From contig JAQWTL010000007.1 in assembly GCA_029242715.1 (NCBI GenBank), positions 62,001-126,000 on the forward strand: a stretch of 64,000 bases of DNA, in the 5' to 3' direction. Shown piece by piece: positions 43,240 through 54,580 of this stretch. The stretch is from Phycisphaerales bacterium (lineage in GTDB: Bacteria > Planctomycetota > Phycisphaerae > Phycisphaerales > SM1A02). A model generated the notes under the pieces. The model was not told where the DNA came from. It did not search any database and saw only the letters and a list, made by a program, of their open reading frames with translations. The translations under genes and the position numbers were made by a program. How positions within the stretch are numbered: position 1 is the stretch's first letter; every line of letters starts with the position of its first letter.

Positions 43240-44574
43240 TCACTCATGCCGAAGAGCTTCAATTGGATCCTGGCGACTGGCAAGCATGGCCGGATAGATG
43301 CCGAAAATGACCCCGGTCATCGAAGCTACAAGGAAGGACACGATGATGGACCAACCCGTGATCTGGGCCTCAAAGGAAATATCCACATCGATCAATCGTT
43401 GAATGGAGCCGAGTTCAAGCACCCATGGCAGGACATGTGAAACCGCCATCGAAAGCGAGACCCCGAGGAGTATTCCAAGAATACCGCCTACTGCTGACAG
43501 TGTTCCTGTCTCAACAAGGAACTGTGAAACAATATGTCGACGTGTCGCCCCAAGTGCGCGACGAATTCCAATCTCACGTGTACGCTCAATGACGGACGCC
43601 AACATGATGTTCATGATGCCGATTCCACCTACGAGCAGGCTGATGGCCGCGATGGCCGTCAGCAGGATATTCATTGCGAATGTCGTGCGCTTCACATTTT
43701 CAAGCAATTCCCATGGAACAATGATGACAACATCTTCACGTTCCTCATGATCAATGGCAATGATTCGACGAACTCTCTCCGCCGTTGGAATCACATCTTC
43801 AGGGGACTCCGTTGTCACGTATATCTCAGTGAATCGAACCTCTTCACGGGCAAATGAGCCGCTCATCCGACGTGTGTAGATATCGCTGAATTCAAGTTCT
43901 GCTGTTGTCAGTGGGATGTGGACATCAAGGTTCAGATCTCGACCAACCAACGCACCTCCCGCACCGCCCGACAAGCCAATTGGTTTGAGGACACCTACAA
44001 CCGTAACGATCCGTTCATCGATCCTGAGCTGCTTGCCAATTGGATTGTGCAGCGGGAAAAATTGCTCGGCAATGCTGTTACCAATGACCGCAACACGACT
44101 TCTCTGATCGATGTCAGCGGGCACCAGATAGCGTCCCCCGGGTTGTACCTCGAGGTTGAGTGCTCTTTTCAATTCAGGAAGTGTTCCAAACGTCTGACTG
44201 GTTGTTCTCTTCGAGCCATAAGAGACATCAGAGCCCACTGTCTTCACCGGAACAATATCAACAGCATCGGGTATGAACTCCTGGATGCGAAGAAGGTCTG
44301 CATCCAGCAATCCATATTTTTTTGCAATCCAGAACGCCTGTTGTTTGCCTGTACTTCTTTCTTCAGGAGGATTTTGCGACCGGATGATGATGTTCCTCGC
44401 ACCCAGTGACTGGATGTCCCGGATCGCAGCCAGTTTGTTGCCTTCTCCGATGGAGACCATCAGAATCACAGCGGCAACCCCCAGAATGATGCCCAGACTG
44501 GTCAAGGTCGAACGGAGCAGATGCAACCGCAGGTTCGTCAAGCCAAGTCGTAGTGTCTCGAGAAGAAAATTCAT
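43240..44574 (-). CDS. MacB-like ABC transporter permease (FtsX family)
   Basis: A 444-residue inner-membrane protein with an N-terminal helix (LTSLGIILGVAAVILMVSIGEG), a large periplasmic MacB_PCD domain (about residues 50-275) and three C-terminal helices that include GGIGIMNIMLASVIERTREI and AIGI-type RRALGATRRHIVSQFLVE. This layout is that of MacB or LolC-like mechanotransducing permeases. The ATP-binding partner (LolD/MacB-N) is not in this protein nor in adjacent genes. The ATG at 44574 is used; a GTG at 44580 is in frame. Confidence 0.9.
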   Translation of the reverse strand: MNFLLETLRLGLTNLRLHLLRSTLTSLGIILGVAAVILMVSIGEGNKLAAIRDIQSLGARNIIIRSQNPPEERSTGKQQAFWIAKKYGLLDADLLRIQEFIPDAVDIVPVKTVGSDVSYGSKRTTSQTFGTLPELKRALNLEVQPGGRYLVPADIDQRSRVAVIGNSIAEQFFPLHNPIGKQLRIDERIVTVVGVLKPIGLSGGAGGALVGRDLNLDVHIPLTTAELEFSDIYTRRMSGSFAREEVRFTEIYVTTESPEDVIPTAERVRRIIAIDHEEREDVVIIVPWELLENVKRTTFAMNILLTAIAAISLLVGGIGIMNIMLASVIERTREIGIRRALGATRRHIVSQFLVETGTLSAVGGILGILLGVSLSMAVSHVLPWVLELGSIQRLIDVDISFEAQITGWSIIVSFLVASMTGVIFGIYPAMLASRQDPIEALRHE

Positions 44575-44627
44575 GGGCACCCGTCCATTTTAGGCCCCAA
44601 GGGGTTCATGCGGGAAGTCCGGGTAGC

Positions 44628-44957
44628 ATGGGCTCCATGCACGATGAAGCATGCAGTTTTCGGCTCCAGGCGGAGAAGGAACTTGAAAACGGCTGGCGTT
44701 TCGAGGTGGTGCTCGACCTGGATCTCGACCACTCCCGAGGCTTCACCCTGCGGCTGAACTGGGCCGATTACAACCTCTGGTCTCCATCCGGGTCTGATCG
44801 GCCCTCAGATGTGGCACGAGCCGTTCTGGCGATTTTCATCGAGTCAATGGACCCTCGTGAGATCCCCATGAACCTCGATGCTGCCCGGATCCGCCGAGTC
44901 GTGCCCGATGCAGACACCAGGGTCCCCGCCATGATCCGGCAGAGCCCGCAATCCTGA
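44628..44957 (+). CDS. Small protein of unknown function
   Basis: A 109-residue cytoplasmic protein with alternating strands and helices (FRLQAEKELENGWRFEVVLDL, FTLRLNWADYNLW, DVARAVLAIFIESMD). No domain is recognised. The ATG at 44628 is a choice; an ATG 9 bases later is equally possible, and the frame is open into the divergent gene's start. It lies 22 bases before the histidine kinase gene, in the same direction, and could be co-transcribed. Confidence 0.6.
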   Translation: MGSMHDEACSFRLQAEKELENGWRFEVVLDLDLDHSRGFTLRLNWADYNLWSPSGSDRPSDVARAVLAIFIESMDPREIPMNLDAARIRRVVPDADTRVPAMIRQSPQS

Positions 44958-44979
44958 CTCTTGGATCTATACTCCCAGC

Positions 44980-46635
44980 ATGTCATCCGCCAAGACCCGG
45001 GGTATCAGCCTGGCCAACAAGTGCCTGATTCTCTTCGGATGCGCCTTGGCTGTGATCCTGATTCTTGCTCTTGCCACCCCATGGATTCGCACTGATCGCG
45101 TGGTAGCCGACTACCAGCTGGAAGTTGCACAGCAACTGGCCAAGACGGTGATCTATGACGACAACAAAGGAATCAGCAGGCCCATTTCGATGAAGAACCT
45201 GGTGACGCCCGACCTGACGGATCCCACCAGACCTGATGAACCGGATCTCGTTGTGGGGTACCTGGACTGGTTTGCAATAGAGTCAAACCTTCCTCCAACT
45301 GAAGCCCAGAGTCTGACCATGGAGCAGGACATCGCTCTGGAGTTCAAGAACGCATTCACCGAACCTGATCCGAAAAAGTATGTGTTTCTTCCTGAGCGAA
45401 TTACTGGCACATCCATCTACGTGTATGCCCAACCCATACCTCGAGACAAGCCGATCTCCACAAGCAACGTAACGGGCCCGACCATGCCCACAGATGGTCC
45501 CGTTACGCCTCGGGGCCTGGCCATCGTTCTCCGCAGCACTCAATTTGGTGAAGGGCTTCTCAGCACAAGCCGGGTGCTTATTCTCATTGCTGGCCTGGTC
45601 GCCATCGTGGTTGCAATGATTGTTTTCCGATTGATGCTCGCACGATTGATTTTCAGGCCCGTTACCCGACTCCAATCAGTCATTGAACAGGTGACGGAAG
45701 GTAATCTTGAAGCTCGATCCAAGATTCGAACCGGGGATGAGCTTGAACTGCTGTCCACAGGCCTTGATGACATGCTCAATGAGTTGACGGAAACCCAGGA
45801 TCGACTTCAACGCATGAATGAGAACCTGGACCTCAAGGTCGCGGAACTTGCCGAAGCCAATGTCGGCCTCTGGGAATCAACTCGTTTCAAGACCGAATTC
45901 CTTGCCAACATCAGCCATGAACTTCGCACCCCCCTCAACTCCATCATTGGCTTCACAGAACTGCTGCATGACCAGGCTCTGGCAGAAGAAGAACTGGAAT
46001 CCAGGCGTGTCCGCTACCTCACGAATATCCTGAACAGCAGCCGCTCGCTACTGGACATGATCAACGAGCTGCTCGATATGGCAAAGATCGAAGCTGGCCG
46101 CATGGAAGTCAACGTCGAGCCCACCAGCCTCGGGGATGTCATCGAACTCCTGATGCGGGCAATGAGTCCCCAGGCTGAAGCCCGTGGAATCAAACTGGTC
46201 TCCGACCTCCAGAAAGACCTCCCTGTTGTGGAAACCGATCCTGGCAAGGTTCAGCAGATCCTCTACAACCTGCTGTCCAACGCAGTGAAGTTCAGCCCGG
46301 ACAACGGCACCATCAGAATCACTGCAGCAACTGGTCGATCAGAAAAGAATACTGGCTCCTCTGAAGGTGTAATCGTCAGTGTTGCAGATGAGGGACCTGG
46401 CATTCCGGCAGACATGCACGACATCATCTTCGAGAAGTTTCGACAGGTTGACGCGAGTCACACACGAACACATATGGGAACAGGGCTGGGCCTGGCCATC
46501 TGTCGTGACTTGGCAGACATGCTTCATGGTGAGCTGTGGCTCAAATCCATTGAGGGCAAAGGCGCGACTTTCTTCCTGTCGCTGGATGTTCTTTACCGGA
46601 ACAAGGTCCCGCAATCACTCATGTCTGATCAGTAA
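44980..46635 (+). CDS. Membrane sensor histidine kinase
   Basis: A 551-residue kinase. One helix near residue 15-35 (LILFGCALAVILILALATPW), a periplasmic sensor of about 160 residues, a second helix (VLILIAGLVAIVVAMIVFRL), a HAMP domain (RPVTRLQSVIEQVTEGNLEA) and a coiled linker. The HisKA box is NISHELRTPLNSIIGF. The ATPase domain has the N box LLSNAVKFSPDNG, D box DEGPGIP, F box EKFRQVDASH and GTGLGLAI. No receiver domain or cognate regulator gene is adjacent, so it is an orphan by position. The sensory domain resembles no family that I can name. Confidence 0.93.
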   Translation: MSSAKTRGISLANKCLILFGCALAVILILALATPWIRTDRVVADYQLEVAQQLAKTVIYDDNKGISRPISMKNLVTPDLTDPTRPDEPDLVVGYLDWFAIESNLPPTEAQSLTMEQDIALEFKNAFTEPDPKKYVFLPERITGTSIYVYAQPIPRDKPISTSNVTGPTMPTDGPVTPRGLAIVLRSTQFGEGLLSTSRVLILIAGLVAIVVAMIVFRLMLARLIFRPVTRLQSVIEQVTEGNLEARSKIRTGDELELLSTGLDDMLNELTETQDRLQRMNENLDLKVAELAEANVGLWESTRFKTEFLANISHELRTPLNSIIGFTELLHDQALAEEELESRRVRYLTNILNSSRSLLDMINELLDMAKIEAGRMEVNVEPTSLGDVIELLMRAMSPQAEARGIKLVSDLQKDLPVVETDPGKVQQILYNLLSNAVKFSPDNGTIRITAATGRSEKNTGSSEGVIVSVADEGPGIPADMHDIIFEKFRQVDASHTRTHMGTGLGLAICRDLADMLHGELWLKSIEGKGATFFLSLDVLYRNKVPQSLMSDQ

Positions 46636-46638
46636 TCA

Positions 46639-46656
46639 GACTGAAGTCGTTCAGTC
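46639..46656. terminator. Hairpin between convergent kinase and four-CxxC genes
   Basis: GACTGAA-GTCG-TTCAGTC is a perfect 7-bp stem with a four-base loop. It starts 4 bases after the kinase stop and overlaps the stop of the minus-strand gene. Neither strand has a T-run, so any role in termination is weak inference. Confidence 0.35.
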
Positions 46657-47008
46657 AATCATCGCTGATCGGCTTCTCCCACGACCAATCCTTGCTCTTG
46701 TGCAGAACGCCTGCGGACTGCTTCACGCATCGCCGGCAGACTCGAGCCTGGCTGTTGAGTGATGAACACCACCAGGGACTTTCGCGTTCTGCCAGACACA
46801 TCGTGCACTTCCATCCATCCTCACCTTCAACACCACCCTTTTCAATGATTAGATGTTTCCATGCCTGCTCAAGGCAATCTGCGCAAAAAATGCTGCCATG
46901 ATGTCCTTCGACGGATGGGATATCCAATGACCATGTCGGTCGCATGCAGAAATCGCAGAGGATGTCCTCTGGCTGAATGTTCTCGGGATCGTGTCCTTGA
47001 CGATGCAA
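46655..47008 (-). CDS. Small protein with four CxxC motifs, probably zinc-binding
   Basis: A 117-residue protein with nine cysteines, eight of them in CxxC pairs: CDFC, CADC, CTMC and CRRC. Such pairs usually hold two zinc ions in a ribbon or treble-clef arrangement. The first pair follows DPENIQPEDIL. It is rich in Trp and charged residues, with no signal peptide. The TTG at 47008 is used: GAGG lies 9 bases upstream and straddles the trmB stop, 3 bases away. It is the last gene of the rpsU-hppA-rsfS-hydrolase-trmB run. Function is unknown. Confidence 0.68.
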   Translation of the reverse strand: MHRQGHDPENIQPEDILCDFCMRPTWSLDIPSVEGHHGSIFCADCLEQAWKHLIIEKGGVEGEDGWKCTMCLAERESPWWCSSLNSQARVCRRCVKQSAGVLHKSKDWSWEKPISDD

Positions 47009-47011
47009 AAC

Positions 47012-47665
47012 TTAGCGCCTCACAAGTGTAATGGCATGAAAATCACGGCCTTCACGCCGATATTTACGCTCGAAATTCGTACCTACGACTTCCTCGCTGC
47101 CAGCTGATTCCGGCGGCTCAAAGGGACGCGTGTCGAAGAGTTCCGAGGATTCCTCGATGCGGTCCTGATACCAATCCCACAGATCATCATGATCAGTCAC
47201 CAAGTGAACCAGTCCCCCTGGCTGAAGCACGCGATGAAAATGTTTCATCGATTCCGTCTGTACCAATCGGCGCTTGTGATGACGAGCTTTGGGCCAAGGA
47301 TCAAGAAAATAAAGATGCAGGACCATGGCTACGGACTCTGCACACCAGTAGGTAATGAATTCACTTCCATTCCCATGCATCATCTGGGTGTTACGCAGAT
47401 CATGTCGTCGCAACCGGTCCGCTGCAAACCGGAAGAATGGCCCGGCCCACTCGATGCCCAGAAAGTTCGTATCAGCCGAACCTGCAGCTTGCTGCACAAG
47501 GAATGTGCCCTTGCCGGATCCAATCTCGATCTCCAGGGGCTTGCCTGGTTCATCAAAGAAAGATCGAGGATCTACCGAAGCAGCTTCACCATTGGCCACC
47601 TCGTTCATTGAGAAGCCCCAGCCCTCGATCTTTGCTGGATTGCGACGCGTCAAGCCATGGCTCAT
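47012..47665 (-). CDS. trmB: tRNA (guanine-N7-)-methyltransferase TrmB
   Basis: A 217-residue SAM-dependent enzyme that methylates G46 in the tRNA variable loop. The SAM site reads LEIEIGSGKGTFLVQQA with the acidic GIEWAGPFFRFAADRL loop. The family block is YFLDPWPKARHHKRRLV, and the C-terminus (GTNFERKYRREGRDFHAI) is typical. The ATG at 47665 overlaps the stop of the upstream hydrolase gene as ATGA, so it is translationally coupled. Length is normal for the family. Confidence 0.93.
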   Translation of the reverse strand: MSHGLTRRNPAKIEGWGFSMNEVANGEAASVDPRSFFDEPGKPLEIEIGSGKGTFLVQQAAGSADTNFLGIEWAGPFFRFAADRLRRHDLRNTQMMHGNGSEFITYWCAESVAMVLHLYFLDPWPKARHHKRRLVQTESMKHFHRVLQPGGLVHLVTDHDDLWDWYQDRIEESSELFDTRPFEPPESAGSEEVVGTNFERKYRREGRDFHAITLVRR

Positions 47666-49455
47666 GGTGTATTCACCGGTTCAACAGGCAACACAGGAGT
47701 GGTAACTTCCAGAATCCAGTCTGTCACGATTCGCAAGGCACGAGGATCAACGGTAGCACGTATATAAGCAGAATTGCGAGGCTTGGACGAATTGACGGGC
47801 TGTAGACGATGATTCACATCCTTGATCTCGGCGATGTCAATCTCACCACTTGTCCGCTCCACAGCTGCCCTGATATATGGGAGTGAAAGTTCAACTGGCG
47901 TCTCCAAATCTTCTGAGCCACCAACTGCAAGCACCGGACAACGAAGGCGAGGAAGGATCTGCCGCGGATCAAATCTCAGGCTGCGTCTGTAGTTTTCTGA
48001 GGCAAATTGACGCATTTCCTTCTGGATAAGTTCTTCTGGAACTTCCTTCGACTCTCCTGTCGGCAAGCGACCAAGAGCATCAAGGTATCGAACGACGACC
48101 TGGCGTATTTCCTTGTCAGAGGCCACGGGATCCATGCAGACATCGAGGACCGTTCCATGGGCAACAAGAAGATCATGAATACGCTCTTGAGGCACCGGGA
48201 CATCTGCAAGCCGACGTTGCATCGACGCACGATCCATGTCGATGCCCGGAAGACCCGGAGTTGAAAGGAGTACGACGAAAGACACCTCTCGGTAAAGTCC
48301 CATGGCGACCTGCATGCAAACCAGTCCGCCCCGATCCCATCCGAGAACACCGATTTTGGAACCATCCACCCCGGGCTGTTGCCCAAGCCATTCCACGAGG
48401 TGGCGTGTATCAATGACCACGTCCTTTCCCGTGAGATCACTGGCAATCATGCCCTCAGGAAGATTGGTACTGCCAACGCCACGGTCATCGAATCGAAGAG
48501 AGGCGATTCCACGGCGAGCAAGAGCATCTGCCCAGACCGCCTGGTATCGATGGCCGTCTGCTCGATCGTCACGATCTCGACCACCATCACCCGGAACGAG
48601 TACTACTGCTGGATGCGTGTCTGCTCCGACCGGAACCGTCAATGTTGCACCAATGCTGTGCCCAATGGGATGGGCAATCACTTCCTGCCGCACTTCATAA
48701 GGAACCGGACCAACTGGATCCTGCGGCCTGCTCAGATCGAGAGGCTTGTCCCCCTGCTGCTGCTGGAGAATGAAGGTCGACGTGGTTCCAGCCTCTTCCC
48801 AGGCTGCCAGAACCTGTCGGGGCGCATCTTCCGCGCCCAGCGGCCGAGGGGTGATGAGTTTCAGTTTGATCGGTGACTTCTCAGGCACTTCAATCAACAG
48901 TGAAGCCTCATTCTCCTGGACAATTGCAGGATGACCGGAGCACTGCCGTTCAGGAAGATCAACTTCTCCGATCCAGCCATCTGCACTCTGAACAAGTTGA
49001 AGTCGAATCTGTTCAAAGTCCCTTCCTGGAACGATCACACTCCCCACCCAGCGGTGAGAACCTGGCAGTGAGCTGACACGTGGAATTCGTGACAGATCAA
49101 ACGTTCCAATCTTCTGACCTTGTACCGTGATCGCTCCGCGATAGGTACTCCCTGATTGATCGAGCTCACCTATCCAGGCCTGAAACTGATCACCCACGTT
49201 TGGACGGATGAAGACCCTGTTTTCTTCGACAGAAGTTTGCAGGATTGGCTGGTGCTTTCGATTTTCAGACAGCTGTGTGAAACGAACAACCCAGTCACCG
49301 TCCAGGAATTCAGCATCCACTAGGGTTGGAAGCAGTTGGCCATCATTGAACGTGGCCTCTCCATACCAACGACCCGAAAATGCCGGCAGATCACCGTCCT
49401 TGACCGGATCTGCCTGGAAGGCCAGGCTGATCAGCAAGAGAACCAATGCTTTCAT
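47662..49455 (-). CDS. Exported alpha/beta hydrolase with Asp at the nucleophile position
   Basis: A 597-residue protein with a short signal peptide (MKALVLLLISLAFQADP). Residues 25-240 form beta-rich N-terminal domains of unknown type (SGRWYGEATFNDGQLLPTLV, VILPGRDF-like repeats). The C-terminal hydrolase starts at PAVVLVPGDGGRDRDDR. The nucleophile elbow is GWDRGG with Asp-374 where relatives have Ser (GHSEGG). The acid (GGSEDLETP) and His (DVNHRLQP) are present. The Asp codon (48334-48336, GAT read on the minus strand) is clear. Relatives with this build are esterase- or peptidase-like; haloalkane dehalogenases and epoxide hydrolases use Asp. The substrate is not inferable. Confidence 0.82.
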   Translation of the reverse strand: MKALVLLLISLAFQADPVKDGDLPAFSGRWYGEATFNDGQLLPTLVDAEFLDGDWVVRFTQLSENRKHQPILQTSVEENRVFIRPNVGDQFQAWIGELDQSGSTYRGAITVQGQKIGTFDLSRIPRVSSLPGSHRWVGSVIVPGRDFEQIRLQLVQSADGWIGEVDLPERQCSGHPAIVQENEASLLIEVPEKSPIKLKLITPRPLGAEDAPRQVLAAWEEAGTTSTFILQQQQGDKPLDLSRPQDPVGPVPYEVRQEVIAHPIGHSIGATLTVPVGADTHPAVVLVPGDGGRDRDDRADGHRYQAVWADALARRGIASLRFDDRGVGSTNLPEGMIASDLTGKDVVIDTRHLVEWLGQQPGVDGSKIGVLGWDRGGLVCMQVAMGLYREVSFVVLLSTPGLPGIDMDRASMQRRLADVPVPQERIHDLLVAHGTVLDVCMDPVASDKEIRQVVVRYLDALGRLPTGESKEVPEELIQKEMRQFASENYRRSLRFDPRQILPRLRCPVLAVGGSEDLETPVELSLPYIRAAVERTSGEIDIAEIKDVNHRLQPVNSSKPRNSAYIRATVDPRALRIVTDWILEVTTPVLPVEPVNTP

Positions 49456-49503
49456 TAGAACGCCCTCCTTGCTCCAAGTCCTTTGATACCTGAATGATGG
49501 TAT

Positions 49504-49917
49504 TCAATCGGCAGTTGAAGGACGCTGAAAATCAATCTCCGGGGCATCCGCCCAGAGCGTCTCAAGATCGTAGTACTGCCGACGACCTGGCTCAAAGAGA
49601 TGAACGATCAGATTGATGAAATCAACGACGATCCATGTGTCCAGGGAATCACCTGTTACACGGAATCGCTGATAACCGTCCGCCTGGCCCAGATCTTCGA
49701 GCTCTGATGCCACCGACCGCATCTGGCGATCGCTGGTTCCGGAGGCAACAAGGATGATGTCGCAGATCTGGCTCAGACCTCGAACATCAAGCAGTCGAAC
49801 ATCCTCGCAGTGTCGATCACATGCCAGTCGAGCTGCTGCCTTGGCAAACTCGACTGGTGACGCTACTTCGGCCGACTTGTCGTACGAAGAACCACGGCCT
49901 TCTGGAGGTGATTCCAT
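49504..49917 (-). CDS. rsfS: Ribosomal silencing factor RsfS
   Basis: A 137-residue protein of the RsfS/YbeB/Iojap family. It binds L14 and blocks subunit joining in starved cells. The family pattern is clear: DVRLLDVRGLSQICDIILVA, SGTSDRQMRSVASEL, WIVVDFINLIVHLFEPGRRQ and YYDLETLWADAPEI. The first 20 residues are polar and variable. The ATG at 49917 lies 3 bases after the hppA stop, so translation is probably coupled. The usual neighbours nadD and obg are absent here. Confidence 0.95.
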   Translation of the reverse strand: MESPPEGRGSSYDKSAEVASPVEFAKAAARLACDRHCEDVRLLDVRGLSQICDIILVASGTSDRQMRSVASELEDLGQADGYQRFRVTGDSLDTWIVVDFINLIVHLFEPGRRQYYDLETLWADAPEIDFQRPSTAD

Positions 49918-49920
49918 GGA

Positions 49921-52566
<2,646 letters not shown>

Positions 52567-52692
52567 GCCTGCAACTCCTCTAAAGAGACCGCGCTGTTGA
52601 ATACGAGGCGGTGTTCATTCGTTGTCATGGGGTATCTGCTGGGAAACAGCAATCTCGAAGCACCGCCTAAGAAAGCAGGCGGATGGGATACG

Positions 52693-53004
52693 CTAAGCAC
52701 GACCGCTTCGCGGACCGCCACCACCACCGCCACTGCCGCCACTGCCGCCGCCGCCGCCGCTGCGACCACGTGCTGGGCCACCAGGGCCACCACCTTGTGG
52801 ACTACGGGGAGGGGGACCGGCCTGCAAGCGGGCCATTCTGGCGATCGACTTCCGCAAGGCTCGGCGACGTCGCTCCGAAGGTTTCTCGAAGTACTGGCGT
52901 CGCTTGACGTCCTTCGTAAGGCCCTCTTTTTCACAGAGCTTCTTGAAGCGACGGAGCATTTGATTGACGGACTCGCCGTGACGAGATTTGATCCGGATTG
53001 CCAT
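52693..53004 (-). CDS. rpsU: 30S ribosomal protein S21 with Gly-rich extension
   Basis: A 103-residue protein. Residues 1-60 are bS21: MAIRIKSRHGESVNQMLRRF, KKLCEKEGLTKDVKRRQYFE, PSERRRRALRKSIARM. Beyond that, about 40 residues are almost only Gly, Pro, Arg and Ser. bS21 is normally 58-75 residues, so the tail is an addition; it might bind RNA. It starts the minus-strand run that continues with hppA 126 bases later. Confidence 0.93.
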   Translation of the reverse strand: MAIRIKSRHGESVNQMLRRFKKLCEKEGLTKDVKRRQYFEKPSERRRRALRKSIARMARLQAGPPPRSPQGGGPGGPARGRSGGGGGSGGSGGGGGGPRSGRA

Positions 53005-53147
53005 AAATTTCGGTACTCGGGGTCAAGACCTTGTGGAAAGCGGAGTATTAGAACCGATCCGGGTTCTGGCGGCAAGGGTTTAGCGTTCAAGATAATGAGG
53101 ATCCAAAGGCTAAAATTGGTGATTTACGAGATACTGGGGATCGGTCA

Positions 53148-53945
53148 ATGAGGCTCCTGATCGATACATTCAATGTCCTGCACGTCACAGGGGTGCTCCC
53201 ACCGGGCCTGGCTGGTCCTGACGTGGCCGGTTTGGCCACTCTGCTGGCCTCCAGCCGCTGGGGAGAGGCCCATATTGCCCTGGTTTGTGACGGGACCCCC
53301 CCGGCAGGAAAAAAACCCAAATTACCGGCCAATATCAGGGCAATTTATGCTGGGAAGGTGGAAGCGGACGAGATCCTGGAGCGGCTGATTGCCGACTCCT
53401 CGGCCCCAGGACGGCTTCTCGTGGTCTCCTCGGACAGACGTGTCAGGAAGGCTGCCAAGCGGCGTGGAGCCAAGGATCTGGACGCGGTGAGCTTCCTTCG
53501 GGCCCTCCTGGAGGACCGTCGCCAAGGTCGGGGGAAACCTGAGTCGATCCATCGGCCTGCCAATCTGAAGCCAGGGGAGGTCAATCAATGGCGTGATGAA
53601 TTCCAAGTGGAATCAGAAGCCATCATTGTCACAGATGAAGATCTCCCCCCCCATCTTCAGGCGGCTGAACAACCTCAAACCCAACCAGTAAAGCCAGAGC
53701 CAGGAAACCGCTCAAAGAAGGCTGATAAGCCTCCTGCCGATCTCGCTTCACTTCTGCCAGCCGATCTGCTGAAGGAAGCCAGAGAATTGCTTGATGCAGA
53801 ACCTTCACCAGCAAGCAGTCAACCGCCTGCTGAAGAAGCACCGAAACCAACCAGATCAGATGCCCCGCCAATTCGAAGTGATCTCCCTGAGGACATCATT
53901 CGCGAAGCAGAAGATCTTCTGGGCGATCCACCTGCTGAAACATAG
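53148..53945 (+). CDS. YacP-like NYN-domain RNA endonuclease, with disordered C-terminal half
   Basis: A 265-residue protein. Residues 1-130 are a PIN/NYN domain: LLIDTFNVLHV (catalytic Asp), AHIALVCDGTPP, EADEILERLIADS and LLVVSSDRRVRKAAKRRGAKD, as in YacP/Rae1-type ribosome-linked nucleases. The remaining 130 residues are Pro-, Ala-, Glu- and Ser-rich and look disordered. Two similar short helices occur there (LPADLLKEARELLDAEP, LPEDIIREAEDLLGDP). No signal peptide is present. It is divergent from rpsU across 143 bases with no other gene. Confidence 0.82.
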   Translation: MRLLIDTFNVLHVTGVLPPGLAGPDVAGLATLLASSRWGEAHIALVCDGTPPAGKKPKLPANIRAIYAGKVEADEILERLIADSSAPGRLLVVSSDRRVRKAAKRRGAKDLDAVSFLRALLEDRRQGRGKPESIHRPANLKPGEVNQWRDEFQVESEAIIVTDEDLPPHLQAAEQPQTQPVKPEPGNRSKKADKPPADLASLLPADLLKEARELLDAEPSPASSQPPAEEAPKPTRSDAPPIRSDLPEDIIREAEDLLGDPPAET

Positions 53946-53963
53946 AGACATCAGTTGATGTGA

Positions 53964-54563
53964 TCAGGGCCACAGACGACACACCGTCCAGGTGCCATCT
54001 GCCTCGGCTGAGTAGAGCAGCCGGTCATGCATCCTGAACCCGCCGCCCTGCCAGAACTCGATTGACTCTGGACGAACACGATAGCCCACCCAATGTGGCG
54101 GTCGTGGAACAGGCTGCCCCTCGTATTTCGATTCCACTTCCCGGACGCTGGCTTCCATCGTCTCACGATCTGGACAAGGCCGAGATTGATCACTGGCCCA
54201 GGCCCCGATCTGGCTCCCTCTCGGGCGTGTGGTGAAATAGTCGTCAGCTTCCTTGTCAGATACAACCTCTACGGATCCATTGATGCGAATCTGGCGTTCC
54301 AGTTCATCCCAGAAGAACAGCAGTGACGCCTGCTGAGATCCGTCCAGTTCGATACCTTTTTGGCTCTGACGATTGGTGTAGAAAACAGGGCCACGTCGGT
54401 CAAATCCCTTCAAGAGCACCATTCGACATGATGGTCGCCCCTGGTCATCAACCGTCGACAGGGCCATGGCGTGCGAATTGGGAACAGAACAACGCTCGCG
54501 CGCTTCACTGAACCACGCTTCGCAAGTGGCAATGGGGTCGGCTGGTGGCGAATCAAAGTTCAT
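53964..54563 (-). CDS. pdxH: Pyridoxamine 5'-phosphate oxidase
   Basis: A 199-residue flavoprotein that oxidises pyridoxamine or pyridoxine 5'-phosphate to PLP, using FMN. Blocks: PNSHAMALSTVDDQGRPSCR, MVLLKGFDRRGPVFYTN, SQKGIELDGSQQASLLFFWD, ERQIRINGSVEVVSDKEADD, RPRGSQIGAWASDQSRP and the C-terminal GFRMHDRLLYSAEADG. The PLP-binding and FMN-binding residues in these blocks match the family. It follows purE by 17 bases on the same strand. Length is normal. Confidence 0.95.
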   Translation of the reverse strand: MNFDSPPADPIATCEAWFSEARERCSVPNSHAMALSTVDDQGRPSCRMVLLKGFDRRGPVFYTNRQSQKGIELDGSQQASLLFFWDELERQIRINGSVEVVSDKEADDYFTTRPRGSQIGAWASDQSRPCPDRETMEASVREVESKYEGQPVPRPPHWVGYRVRPESIEFWQGGGFRMHDRLLYSAEADGTWTVCRLWP

Positions 54564-54580
54564 GGACTTGCATGACTCCC

